A stretch of 64,000 nucleotides of DNA, taken from assembly GCA_030849465.1 (NCBI GenBank), contig JARVLF010000001.1:415022-479021 (forward strand). Reading direction: 5' to 3'. The notes beneath the pieces were generated by a model. It did no database searches. It saw only the letters and a program-made list of their open reading frames with translations, and was not told where the DNA came from. The position numbers were made by a program, and so were the translations under genes. Shown piece after piece: positions 32,029-42,008 of this stretch. Positions within the stretch are counted from its first letter, which is position 1; every line of letters begins with the position of its first letter. This DNA is from Moesziomyces globuligerus (taxonomy: Eukaryota; Basidiomycota; Ustilaginomycetes; Ustilaginales; Ustilaginaceae).

Positions 32029-32574
32029 CTAGTCGGTGTCCATGCGCATGGACATGGCCGAGCCGCCTGCGCCGACGAGAGCCGACTTTGGCTTTGCCGC
32101 GGCGGCCTTGAGCTTGATCTTGTCTTTGGAGGCGGTGGCGGCGAGGCGGGATGCTTGGATGGAGGCGCGGAGGTGAGCGTTGCGGTGGACGAGGAGACGG
32201 TCTGCCTCCTTTGCCTTTGACTTGACGCCGGCCTTTGTCATGCGAGCCTTGTAGAAGGCGATCTCTCTGCGGGTCTTGATCTCCTGGATGCGCTTCATGG
32301 CGTGGAGGGTGGTGGCGACGAGCTCGCGGTCGTAGCGGACGGGGACGTTGCGCTTCTTTTCGAACTCGAGCGTGGAGTCGACGGTCATCTCCTTGCCGTT
32401 GGCCTTGCGGAAGGCCTTTGTCCAGCGGACCTTTCTGGGGTTTCGCTTGAGCTTGAAGTTCTTGTGGCACTTTGACTTGCAGAACTTGAAGATCTTTGCG
32501 TCGTTGCGCACAAAGGTGATGCCCTTGCCCGGGTAGCACGGGGCGGAGCAGAAGAAGCAGTGCTCGATCCTCAT
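32029..32574 (-). CDS. RLP24: Ribosome biogenesis protein Rlp24
   Basis: This is an essential pre-60S assembly factor and L24e-ribosomal-protein look-alike that holds the place of eL24 and recruits the AAA-ATPase Drg1/Afg2. The 181-aa product opens with [19 protein letters not shown], followed by [18 protein letters not shown]. Its four Cys (two C-x-x-C-like pairs) form the zinc fold. [17 protein letters not shown] and the basic helical C-terminus are typical. The last 30 residues are Ala/Lys-rich. The start is an ATG and the gene is a single exon. A (GTGCTC)n repeat lies about 80 bp upstream of the start. It is the first clear gene after the repeat island. Confidence 0.93.
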   Translation of the reverse strand: MRIEHCFFCSAPCYPGKGITFVRNDAKIFKFCKSKCHKNFKLKRNPRKVRWTKAFRKANGKEMTVDSTLEFEKKRNVPVRYDRELVATTLHAMKRIQEIKTRREIAFYKARMTKAGVKSKAKEADRLLVHRNAHLRASIQASRLAATASKDKIKLKAAAAKPKSALVGAGGSAMSMRMDTD

Positions 32575-32651
32575 GGCGGCGGCGGCGGGGGTGGTGGGGT
32601 GGGTTGAACAAAGGACGTGCCAGACGGCCTAGGATGGAGGAGAGGGCGCGT

Positions 32652-32686
<35 letters not shown>

Positions 32687-32693
32687 GGTGCTC
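32652..32693. repeat. (GTGCTC)7 hexanucleotide repeat upstream of RLP24
   Basis: Seven hexamer units, one with a C-to-G change, lie within the promoter or 5' UTR between RLP24 and YTH1, which diverge. Confidence 0.9.
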
Positions 32694-33163
32694 GTCGGTG
32701 GGTCGAGAGCGAGAGCGCCGGTGGTGGCTGCCGTTTATGACAGAACAAGAGCAGAAACAGCTGCGAGGCGTAGTGGAGAGTGAGGAATGCAGCAAGAGCT
32801 AGTAGAGGTGGTCGTGGCGGAGGGAAGAGGAGCGGATGGCCTCGAGTCTGAGTAGAGCACTGCACTGCACTGCGCTTTCGCCGCAAAGTTTTTGCCCCAA
32901 TCCGAGCCACTCGCGACTGAACCTCGCGACTGAGCCTCGACTGAGCCCCGACTGAACCCTGGGCCCGAGTGCCTCAACATTTTTTCTTCTGCTTTTTTTC
33001 CGAGGCAGGCTTCGGGTCTCGGGCATCGGGCATCGGGCATCGGGATATTCATCGAACGATGGCTGAGCCTGAACCGCTGCGCACCGACCAAAGAGAGTCG
33101 ACCGGCTGCTCGTCCTCCTTGCTCGCTCGCCCTCATCTGCGATCCTGCCCAACAAGAGACACG

Positions 33164-34360
33164 ATGAATGCGCCGCTCACGTTGCACCACTATGGAGGAG
33201 GCGGAGCAGGCGGAGCAGGCGCAGCAGGTGGTTCCCATGCGCAATCGTCGCATCGATCGTTGATCACGCAGCACCGCACCGCGGCAGCTTCGTCTTCGTC
33301 GCCGTCCGACTTTATCCACAACGAGTTCAACTTTGAGCAGTACATCAAGGCGACGCTGGGCGTCAAGCTGGACAACGACGCGCAGATCTGTCCGGACTAC
33401 GCAGAGCGCCTGCAGTGCCCGCGCGGCGCCGGCTGTCCTCGACGTCACGTCAAGCCGAGCCACCTCAACTTTCTGCCCCAAGGCTCGAGCGCGCTGCGCG
33501 ATCCGAACAAGCGCACCGTCTGCAAGCACTGGCTGCGCGGCCTGTGCAAGAAGGGCGAGCAGTGCGACTATCTGCACGAGTACGACATGCGCCGCATCCC
33601 CGAGTGCCGCTTCTACGCCACCTTTGGCTTCTGCAACAGCGGCGACGACTGCCTCTACCTCCACGTCGACCCCGCCATCAAGCGCAGAGAGTGCCAACGC
33701 TACAACCGCGGCTTCTGCCCCAAAGGCCCGCAATGCCCCAAGAAGCACATCCGACGCATCGCCTGCCCGCTCTACCTCGCCGGCTTCTGCCCGCAAGGTC
33801 TCGAGTGCCCGCGTGGACAGTAAGTCATCTCGGTCGCGTCTGCCTCGTACGCCGAGTGTCGTACGCCGAGTGCCCGCGAATGCTAACGCCATGACCTCTT
33901 TTGCATTTGCAACCACAGCATCAAGAGCACGCCGCCTTCAGCAGCATCGCGTTCCAACTCGCCCATCCTCACGCATCGGCCGCTGACCGCCGCCGAGGCG
34001 TTTGGCATGGGCGGTGGTGGACGCGGCGACGACCACGCAGACGGCGGCGGCATGCGGCGCGAGCGTGGCATGCCCGGACGCTACGGATTGCCCGGCGGCG
34101 CACCCGGGCCTGGAGGCGATGGAGGCATGGCGAGGCGACCCAACAACGCATTCGGCGGAGGCGGCGGTGCGGCAGGCGGCGGACAGGACGGCGGACGTGG
34201 TGGCGGCTGGAAGAAGGACCTCTCCGAGGTGCTCTGCTTCAAGTGCGGCGACTACGGCCACTTTGCCAACATGTGTCCCAACCCGAATCGACCGGGCAAC
34301 CGCGGCGGCATGGAGCGCGGCTCGGGCGGACAGGCACGCCAGCGAGCGAGACCGTATTAG
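33164..34360 (+). CDS. YTH1: mRNA 3'-end processing zinc-finger protein Yth1 (CPSF30), two exons
   Basis: This is the poly(A)-signal-binding subunit of the cleavage and polyadenylation factor. Exons 33164-33819 and 33919-34360 give 365 aa. The 99-nt phase-2 intron starts GTAAGT, has a CTAAC branch site and ends CACAG. Five CCCH fingers are visible (C-x7/8-C-x5-C-x3-H). The His of finger 5 exists only after splicing: CPRG plus a split CAC codon. A CCHC zinc knuckle (CFKCGDYGHFANMC) sits near the C-terminus, inside a Gly/Arg-rich region. The upstream in-frame ATG at 33059 would add 35 unremarkable residues; its context is good, so the start is uncertain. Finger count and knuckle make the call firm. 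Confidence 0.92.
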
Positions 34361-34370
34361 TGCGCAGCGC

Positions 34371-34435
34371 CAATGCCATGCGAATGCCATGCGAATGCCA
34401 TGCGAATGCCATGCGAATGCCATGCGAATGCCATG
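34371..34435. repeat. 11-bp tandem repeat just past the YTH1 stop
   Basis: Six copies of CGAATGCCATG begin 10 bp after the TAG stop, so they lie in the 3' UTR. Copies are nearly identical, implying recent expansion. Confidence 0.93.
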
Positions 34436-34805
34436 CACACCTCTACCATCAGGTCGATTGAGAGACGCCTTGTAGGCGGAAAGCGCTTTACTCAGCCGAG
34501 CCGAGCTAAGCGCGCTTTGGATTGCGCGGAATTTGGACGTCGGGCGAAATGGCTGTCAAAGTGCGGGGTCAGAGTGAAAGACTGACTGAAAGAGAGAGAG
34601 TGGGACCCTGTTCTTGTTCTTGTCCGACATTGACTGATTATTCCACCTCGCTCGCTCGCTCGTTTGCTCGTCGTCGTTCCGTTCCGTCATCGAACTGCAT
34701 CTCGCATCGAGCTTCCTCATCGAGCTTCCTTGTTATCGTCTCGACCCATCACCACGCTCGCACACGCACACGCACCAGCTGCGTCGTCGCATCCGCTCTC
34801 CCGAC

Positions 34806-37800
34806 ATGCCCGCAGAGAGGCACGCGTCTCTGCACAACCGGCACGACCAGCTCGGCGCTCATCAGCCCAAGCACGACGCCGAGCTAGACACCGACCATGA
34901 CACGCCCAAGAAGCAGACCGCAAGGCGCAGAGCCTACGCAAAACGCAGCTGCCTCAAGTGCCGCGAGAAAAAGGCCAGATGCGAGCTCCCCGACCACAGC
35001 CTCACCACCCCTTCCTCCATGGCTCCCCTCTCCAACCACATGGCTTGCCATCGCTGCAAGGTCCTCTCCCTCGACTGCGTCGTATGGGACGGCGATCGAA
35101 AACGTCGGCCCAAACTCGTCCCTTCAACATCCGCCACCGCCACCACCACCACCACCACCACCTCCGCTCCATCGCCTCCCGTAAAGTCAGAGCCCAGCGC
35201 ATCCCGCCTCCCCTCCTCCCCACCCCGCAGCCCCGGCTCGCTCGAACAGCTGGCCGCTGCCGCCGCCCGTCTCTCCGACCATCACTCCACCTACGACGAC
35301 CCATCAGACATGTCGCCCCGCGGCGGCGCCGCCTCGTCCTCCAACGACGCATCCAGCTCCAGAGAAGCCGCCTCCACGCTCGCATCCGTCCAGTTCTTCA
35401 ACCCCGTCGTCGACGACGCCGCCACCCCTTCCTCCGCAGCCTCCCCCGCTTCCCTTCGCGCGCCCGACCGAGCCCACTGGTCCTCCAACCCCGCCTCGAG
35501 AGACTTTGCCAGGTCACCCGCCGACCTCAAGCCCGCTTCCATCGGCTCGGCCCACTCTCCCCATCCACCCGCCTCCTCCTCCTCTCCATCCAAGGTGCAA
35601 CCTCCCGGACGCACCTGGACCTCGCTCTGGAGACCGCTCTCCGTCCTCATCGACTACGCCGCACAGCAGCCCAGCTTCACCACCTACCTCCTCTGCCGCA
35701 TCGATCGCAGCCTCACCAACATCGACATCCTCGACCTCATCCCCCGCCACACCCTCGCACACCTCAAGCCCTTCCTCAAGCCCTACATCCTCTGGCATCC
35801 GCACCTTCCCGGTCTCGATCGCATGTACAACGACCACTGCAAGCGTCCCACCCTCTCGAGCGCGCTCCTCCTCAGCTCCATGTGCCTCGTCGCCTGCCGC
35901 CACGCCATGCCGCTCACAGATCCGCTCCCCATCAAGCTCTCCACCCTCATCGACCAGCTCGGCACTCAGATCCTCCTCTCCACCCCACGCGACATGTACA
36001 CCGTGCAGGCGCTCGAGCTCCTCCTCGCACACGAACCTTCGCTCGTCGGAACCAGCGTCGCCGGCCCGGCGCAGGCGGAGCGCGGCAACGGCCTCCTCGG
36101 CGAGTCGCTCCTCGCAGCCGCCCTCACCATCGCCAGGGGCCTCGACCTCGACAAGTCCATCGACAACCTCGTCGACCTCTGCCGTCGTCCACCCGCTCCC
36201 GGCGACAAGCAGCGCCAGCAACGCCAGGATCTGCTCGCCAAGCACGCCGCCGGCGCCTCCATCTGGCTCAGCTTGCGCATCTGGGAGGGCCACTTTTCGT
36301 TTGTCAACTCCACCGTACGCCCCATCGAGCTCGGCGACATGGTCGACAAGGCCGAGGTCATGGTCGCCATCGACAACGACGGCGCCAAGATCGAGCGCAT
36401 GGAGCGCGATCCCTTCCTCTCGACCGAAAAGCGCTTCCCCGGTCTCGACGAAGACAGCATCCTCCGCTCGGCCGGCCGCACCGGGCTCGTCTATCGGCTC
36501 AAAGCCATGGCACGCTTCCAGGACACCATCGCTGGCATGTATCGCATCCTCGCCAACGGCCCGAGGCCCGAGCAGACCACTCCTCCGGCCCTCACGCCCA
36601 CCACCGAACACACCCGCCAGCAGATCCTCGAGCTCATCGCCAACTCGTCCAACCAGCAGCTCTTTTGGCAGAGCGCAAAGACGCAAGCCTTCAGCCCCTT
36701 TGCCAGCGTCAGGCCGGCGCTCTTGCTCGAGGACTGGGCGACCATGGAGTCGTATTCGCTGCAGGAGCTGCTCCCCTGCCTCGCCATCTGCGCATTCATG
36801 ACGGGCGAGCTCAACCGCGGCTTTTCCGCCAACGAGATGGTCGAGGCGCTCCGCGTCGACGAGAGCTTCCGCAAGCAGTCGACGCTCATCTCGGAGAAGC
36901 GCGACGCCGAGACGCACAATCTGCTGAGCTCCTTCCACCTCTTTGATCGCGGGCTCGGCTACTCCCAGCCGGACATCTTCCTCCGCGGTCGTGCGCACTC
37001 CAAGATGCAGCGGGGCAGCGGGCTGTGGATCGAAGCGACGGGCGCTCCGCTACTGCTCACCACCGCCTTCGCCACCGACGGCTGCAAGACGTTTTTGGAA
37101 AAGACGGCCTGCTCGCTCTACGGCTTTGACCATCTGCCCGTCACCGCCGACATGCACCTCGTCATGATGGTCAACACGCTCGCGCGCCTCGACGAGTGCG
37201 ATCGCAACGAGTATCTGCCGCCGCTCCGGACCAAGCGATCCAGCATGCCGCCGCCCTCCCGCCGACTGTCGAGCCTCCCGCCGGATCTGGCGGATCCCAA
37301 GGAGGAGCCGGTGGCCGGGCGGAGCATCTCGCAGATCGGCGTCCTCTTTATCGAGGAGATGGCCCAGGGCATGCAGAAGTGGAAGCTCGGAGCCTCGTTG
37401 CAGCGCGTCGTGCCGTATCACTTTCGCCACATACTCGGCAGGCCGCCGCCGCCGTCGCGGCCGGCATCGGCGGCGCGGAGCGTCGACTCGCCGCGACGTC
37501 ATGCGTTGGCGGTCAACGAGGCCAAGATGTCGCCGGATGCATCGATGCAGCCGTCGCTGCGAGCTCCGGCGCGCACGGGTCCGAGTCCTTTGCCATCTGC
37601 GCACGTCCCGGGTGGTGGCGAGGGAAGCCTGGGTCAGGCGCAGACGTTTACGCCGAGCGTCCAGACGAGCTTTGTGGGCGGATGGACGCAGCCTGCGAAT
37701 GCCACAACGACGACGCCGGTGGGTGCGGGTGCAGGTGCAGGTGCGGGCGCAGGTGCGGGCGCGCACGGGGGCATGTTTGACATCCCCATGTTCGATCTGT

Positions 37801-38261
37801 TTGGCCCAGCCTCGACGACCGAGTGGACGAACAACGTGCCGTGGTTCGATCCCATCGACACGGGTGCATCGGCGGCGGGGACGTCGCTGCCGAGCTTTGG
37901 TCATGCGGGTTCCGCCGCCGGATGGGAGAACCAGGGTCCTGTGCTGCAGCTCCAGAACGCCTGGCCTGCTCCGCAGAGGCAGCGTAGCAGCGACACGCTG
38001 CCTCCGCTCCACCACGCTTCGGTGCAGAGCGCGAGCATGCCGCCACCGATGATGCCGCCGCAGTCGAGCGCGCATGCGCATGGATACGCGGCCTATCCAC
38101 CCATGAACCACGCGCAGAGCCATGCAGGCGCGGCTGCGGCGTATCCCGACCCAGACCAGCCACAGTCGCATCCCAACGGCGCCCACCAACCCCATTCGCA
38201 CTACCAGCACCATCGCCCTTACTATAACCCAGGCCATCCAGGCCATCACGGAGGCCGTTGA
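34806..38261 (+). CDS. Zn2Cys6 fungal transcription factor, paralogue of the gene at 6301
   Basis: This is an 1151-aa nuclear regulator. The Zn2Cys6 cluster covers residues 49-91 (C49, C52, C59, C81, C84, C91) with an unusually long 21-residue central linker, after RRRAYAKRS and before CVVWDGDRKRRPK. A Ser/Pro-rich stretch (about 110-270) leads to a helical fungal TF domain (about 280-840) containing WHPHLPG, SMCLVACRHA and LELLLAHEPSLVGTSV. The last 300 residues are low-complexity, with an alternating Gly-Ala run and His/Gln/Pro-rich end. It starts at an ATG and reads as a single exon. It shares the cluster architecture and several downstream motifs with the gene at 6301, so the two are an old duplicate pair. 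Targets are unknown. Confidence 0.87.
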   Translation: MPAERHASLHNRHDQLGAHQPKHDAELDTDHDTPKKQTARRRAYAKRSCLKCREKKARCELPDHSLTTPSSMAPLSNHMACHRCKVLSLDCVVWDGDRKRRPKLVPSTSATATTTTTTTSAPSPPVKSEPSASRLPSSPPRSPGSLEQLAAAAARLSDHHSTYDDPSDMSPRGGAASSSNDASSSREAASTLASVQFFNPVVDDAATPSSAASPASLRAPDRAHWSSNPASRDFARSPADLKPASIGSAHSPHPPASSSSPSKVQPPGRTWTSLWRPLSVLIDYAAQQPSFTTYLLCRIDRSLTNIDILDLIPRHTLAHLKPFLKPYILWHPHLPGLDRMYNDHCKRPTLSSALLLSSMCLVACRHAMPLTDPLPIKLSTLIDQLGTQILLSTPRDMYTVQALELLLAHEPSLVGTSVAGPAQAERGNGLLGESLLAAALTIARGLDLDKSIDNLVDLCRRPPAPGDKQRQQRQDLLAKHAAGASIWLSLRIWEGHFSFVNSTVRPIELGDMVDKAEVMVAIDNDGAKIERMERDPFLSTEKRFPGLDEDSILRSAGRTGLVYRLKAMARFQDTIAGMYRILANGPRPEQTTPPALTPTTEHTRQQILELIANSSNQQLFWQSAKTQAFSPFASVRPALLLEDWATMESYSLQELLPCLAICAFMTGELNRGFSANEMVEALRVDESFRKQSTLISEKRDAETHNLLSSFHLFDRGLGYSQPDIFLRGRAHSKMQRGSGLWIEATGAPLLLTTAFATDGCKTFLEKTACSLYGFDHLPVTADMHLVMMVNTLARLDECDRNEYLPPLRTKRSSMPPPSRRLSSLPPDLADPKEEPVAGRSISQIGVLFIEEMAQGMQKWKLGASLQRVVPYHFRHILGRPPPPSRPASAARSVDSPRRHALAVNEAKMSPDASMQPSLRAPARTGPSPLPSAHVPGGGEGSLGQAQTFTPSVQTSFVGGWTQPANATTTTPVGAGAGAGAGAGAGAHGGMFDIPMFDLFGPASTTEWTNNVPWFDPIDTGASAAGTSLPSFGHAGSAAGWENQGPVLQLQNAWPAPQRQRSSDTLPPLHHASVQSASMPPPMMPPQSSAHAHGYAAYPPMNHAQSHAGAAAAYPDPDQPQSHPNGAHQPHSHYQHHRPYYNPGHPGHHGGR

Positions 38262-38741
38262 GAGGTCGATCGAGTCACGAACTCAGGTCAAGCGTTGCTA
38301 TTTGGTCTGTCCACCGACCGGTCTACGCTGCCGGCATTGTATTTGTAGCCCCCCTTTTTTGCATCTCCGCCGAGTCTTTTTTTCAGCAGCGCTGTGGCCG
38401 TGTGAGGAAGCGCAGGTCGAGGCAGAGGATGTGCCGATCTTGCAAGCGAGCTTGGAAGAGGACGAGGGAGGACAGACACGGGAAGAAAGTTCAAAGAGAA
38501 GCCGCGCAGCGGACGTCCAAGAAGCCACATGTTGGTCTCGCAAAACCAAAAAACTTGGTCAGGGGAGGAAAGAAGCGGCTGATGACTATCCAAGTCACGA
38601 GCGGTACACGCGGTCCACAAACACCACATTCACAGCTTGCAAAGGAGGTTGCATGTCCATCCTGATGGGGAATGGGTCGCATGTTGAGGTTGATCGAGAT
38701 TTCGACTTTGACTCGAGACGAAAAGGAGGAGGATTGGGAAT
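38262..38741. other. Convergent intergenic region, no gene seen
   Basis: These 480 bp separate the Zn2Cys6 and bestrophin-like stop codons. Only short overlapping ORFs without domain character are present. Confidence 0.5.
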
Positions 38742-39935
38742 CTACTCGTGGTTCAGAGATGGATCGAGGTTCTGCATGATCATCTCGAGCTGCCAGCGGA
38801 GGTGGCTGCACCAGAGGTCGAGCGGATGATCGCTCTTGTCCTCGCCAAACGGATCTTCGATCTCGCTGCTGATGCCCTCGAGGCCGATGAGCATCATGCT
38901 AAAGACGGCGACAAAGGGCACCATCTTCCAGCCCAGCTCGCCCACCAGCGCCAGCGGCAGCGCGAGCAGGTAGACGAAGCACGACTGCTTGAGGTGGATC
39001 GCATAGATCAGCGGCGTCGGCGTCGTCGCGATCCGAACCATGCTGGAAGATAGAGACGAGAGAGTGAGGAGCTGCGTGTTGAGAAGCGAGTAGCCCGCCG
39101 GTCCCATATCCTCCAACAGTCCAGATCGACGTGAAGAGGCGAGGTAAATGTGCAGCTCGCCCAGGATCCGCAACGGAAGCGACAGACTCGTCTCGGAGCC
39201 GCCAAAGGCTTGGTTGCTCGGCGAGGCGAGAAGCGGCGATGACTCGGAAGCGGAGCTCGAGCCTCGCTCGACGACGTCGGCCGACTTGGCTGCTGTGCGC
39301 TCGAGGCCACGAGGCGGTGTGCTGCCCTGCGCCCATTCGGGCGGGAGCAAGCCGCGTAGATCCGCCCATCCGGTGCCCGGCTCGGCCCTCAGCTCATGCT
39401 TGACCGCGACCATGAAAGCCGCAAGCAACCTCAACGCCCTCTTCTTCCTCGCCACCCTCAGCTCGCTCTTGCGCGGCGCGTGATGCTGCTCGCCGGGGTG
39501 TGCGCTGTCTGGTTTGTCCGCATCGACGTTGGTCCAGACGAGCATGGCGAGGTTGCGTACGGTGGTGGCGGCGTCCTGCCAGAGCTTGCGGCCCTCGTAC
39601 CAGCGGTCGTAGCTGGTGCTGTTGCGAAAGACGAGCAGGAGGCCGACGACGACCGAGAGCGAGCTGGTCACCGAGTAGCTCGTCGACCATCGTGCGGCCC
39701 AGACCAGATCGGCGAGCGCGATCACCGTGGCGTAGAGCGTCAGGCAGACGACCGAGGGCAGGATGCGTGGCAGCACCGAGCCCGAGAGCCGGAAGCAGTC
39801 GCGCACAAACGACATGCGCGAGAGCCGCGGCCGCCGATGCTCGAGCTCCTGCTGCACCGCATACAGCCCAAACGCGGCGGAAGCCAGGTTGGACGGGGTG
39901 CTCGAGGTACAAGTGCTCGCTGGGGCGCTCGTCAT
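38742..39935 (-). CDS. Bestrophin-like (UPF0187/RFP-TM) anion channel family protein
   Basis: This 397-aa membrane protein is of the bestrophin-like family found in fungi and bacteria, whose studied members are anion channels. Hydrophobic segments are at about residues 57-82 (LPSVVCLTLYATVIALADLV) and 86-104 (TSSLSVVVGLLLVF). These are followed by the family signature RNSTSYDRWYEGRKLWQD. Two further hydrophobic segments occur near the C-terminus (CFVYLLALPLALVGELGW and VPFVAVFSMMLIGLEGI). The end, EIEDPFGEDKSDHPLD, matches the family's conserved E-N/D-P-F-G-x-D motif. A Ser-rich insert lies in the middle. Starts at an ATG with no intron. In vivo location (plasma membrane or mitochondrion) is not evident. 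Confidence 0.83.
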   Translation of the reverse strand: MTSAPASTCTSSTPSNLASAAFGLYAVQQELEHRRPRLSRMSFVRDCFRLSGSVLPRILPSVVCLTLYATVIALADLVWAARWSTSYSVTSSLSVVVGLLLVFRNSTSYDRWYEGRKLWQDAATTVRNLAMLVWTNVDADKPDSAHPGEQHHAPRKSELRVARKKRALRLLAAFMVAVKHELRAEPGTGWADLRGLLPPEWAQGSTPPRGLERTAAKSADVVERGSSSASESSPLLASPSNQAFGGSETSLSLPLRILGELHIYLASSRRSGLLEDMGPAGYSLLNTQLLTLSSLSSSMVRIATTPTPLIYAIHLKQSCFVYLLALPLALVGELGWKMVPFVAVFSMMLIGLEGISSEIEDPFGEDKSDHPLDLWCSHLRWQLEMIMQNLDPSLNHE

Positions 39936-40159
39936 GATGCTTCAGAGTCGGTGTGCAATGACGGTGGCAAGCGGACGACATGCGCGAGACCAACACTTTT
40001 CCTTTTTAGTGTTGGTTCGTGCGCAGACCCTGTTGCCGCGTGGGTGTGCATGTGGCATTTTTCCTCCACGCTGGCAAAAAAAAGAGGAAAAAAGAAAGAA
40101 AGGCGGGGTTGAACGCTCTTGTACGAGGCTGGCACGGTTTACCCCCGCGCTTTGTGGGC

Positions 40160-41390
40160 TCAGAGCGAGCCCCAGAGCTTGAAGGTGCGGGACCATTCGC
40201 CGCTGACGAGCATCTGGCCGTCGGAGCTGACGTCGACGCTCATGACGCGGCCCGCATCGCCGCTGAGCGTGCGCAGGAGCTGCCAGTCGTCGGCCGACCA
40301 GATTCGCACCATCCCATCGTAGCCGCTCGTGGCGAGGTACAGTCCATCTCGACTGATCCCGGCCGCGGTGGCGTCGGTGGCGTCGCTGTCGTCGCGTAGA
40401 CCGGCTTGGCGGTAGGCGAGGGAGCGGAAGAAGCGGACGTCCGAGACGGACGAGGTGTGGGCGGGGATGGCGTGGATGGCCTTGAGCGCGCGCATGTCCC
40501 AGATGCGAACCGTGTCGTCGCCGCTGGCGGTGGCGAGCTGGTAGCCGTTGGGCGCAAAGTCGATCGAGAGGATCTCCTTGGCGTGGCCGTCGAGCACCAT
40601 GGCCGTCCTACCGGTGCGCATGTCCCACACGCGGCCGATCGCATCGAGGCCTCCGCTGGCGACGAGCGCACCGTCGTCCTGAAACTCGACCGCGTAGACC
40701 TCCTTGCTGTGCCCCTCTTGGACGGTGAGGCAGTCGGCGGCGGCTACGTCCCAGAGCCTCCAGGTGCCGTCGAACGAGGCGCTGGCGACGTAGTCTCCGG
40801 TGGGGTGGAAGGCGGTGCGGGCGACGCGCGCCTCGTGACCGGTGAGCGTTGCGAGCGGCCGATCGCTATTGAGGCTCCAGAGACACACCTTGGCGTCGGC
40901 GGCGCCCGAGACGAGGTTGACGGCGTCCGGGGATTGGGAGAGCGTGGCGCGCGGATGCCAGGCGAGGCCGCCGACCTTGTCGTTGTGCGCGCGGTAGGTG
41001 AGCGCGTGCGTAGCCGAGGGCACCTGCCAGAGCTTGATGCTGCCGGACCAGCTGGCGGTGGCGAGGAGGCGGGCGTCGGGTGCGAAGCGCGTCACCGAGA
41101 CGGGCCGATCGTCGCCGATCTGCGAGCCGAGGTTGGTGAAGGACTTGAGCGGATCGAGCACCTCGGTGCGGAGCTTGACGATGCGGGAGAGGGGCGCGCT
41201 CGCTTCTGCACGCTGGCGGGCGAGTCGGTGCTTTGCGCGCACCAGCGAAAAGGCGGCGATGCTGCGACGCGCCTGCACGAGTGCGGCTGGCCCTTCGGTG
41301 TAGAACTCCTCATCGTCGTGCTCGTCATCGTCATCGTCCTCGTCGCTGGTCGATGCTTGGGACTGCGGAGCGTCTGTGGATGCCTGGGAG

Positions 41391-41425
<35 letters not shown>

Positions 41426-41734
41426 GTGGTGCTGTGCGAGGAGCTGGCGGAGGCGCTCGCGTCGATCCATCTCGCGCTCGCCGAAGCACGTGACTGGTTC
41501 GTGGAGGTGTCTGAGGCGGAGGCGGACCTTGATGTCCGAGGTGGGGATGGCGAGGCTGCGTGCGAGCTTGCGTGCATCGATGTGCGCCGAGAGCGCGGCG
41601 TCGGTGGGCGAGTAGGTGTTGGCGGTGGACGAGAGGAGGTCCTCGATGGTGACGCCCGAAGTGGTGGCGGTGGCGGTGGGAGCTGTCCCAGCATCATTGT
41701 CGATTGCCATGCTGGCTCGATGGGAGGCAGGCAT
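40160..41734 (-). CDS. PRP4: U4/U6 snRNP protein Prp4 (SFM and WD40 domains)
   Basis: This spliceosome component stabilises U4/U6 in the tri-snRNP. The 524-aa product has an SFM (splicing factor motif) at about residues 68-100 (KVRLRLRHLHEPVTCFGERE). A CAG/CTG-encoded poly-Gln stretch (about 104-114) follows, then an acidic linker. Seven WD40 repeats run from about residue 205 to the end, with clear GH...WD units such as GHSKEVYAVEF and ATASGDDTVRIWDM. The SFM plus WD40 combination distinguishes it from other WD proteins. One blade carries a small insert (YRQAGLRDDSDATDAT). Starts at an ATG, single exon, divergent from PMT4 with 274 bp between start codons. Confidence 0.9.
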
Positions 41735-42008
41735 TGTGGGATCGAGGGTTGAGTATGGATTGGATGGGGGGGGGATGAGGAGGAGAAGGAGGCAAGCGAG
41801 CCTCCACTCGAAGAAGAAGAACTGAGCCTTGCCATCTTCCGACTTCCGAGGTTGGATGTGCCAGACGCGTCAAATGTTTGACCGTCAAAGTGCCGCTTTG
41901 ACGAATGGCGAGTCTGTGCGAGGCATCCAGAAGCGCACGGCCAGCCAAGCACGAAATCCATCTTTGCTTCCCACTTCGATCATCATCGCTCAACGCAAGC
42001 AAGCAAGC
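41735..42008. promoter_or_regulatory. Short bidirectional promoter between PRP4 and PMT4
   Basis: Only 274 bp separate the two divergent ATGs, so both promoters must lie here. No specific factor site could be assigned by eye. Confidence 0.55.

Noticed and set aside
40406..41752. 448-codon plus-strand ORF opposite PRP4
   Set aside because: It is the GC-rich antisense shadow of the WD40 gene; its translation has no family features.
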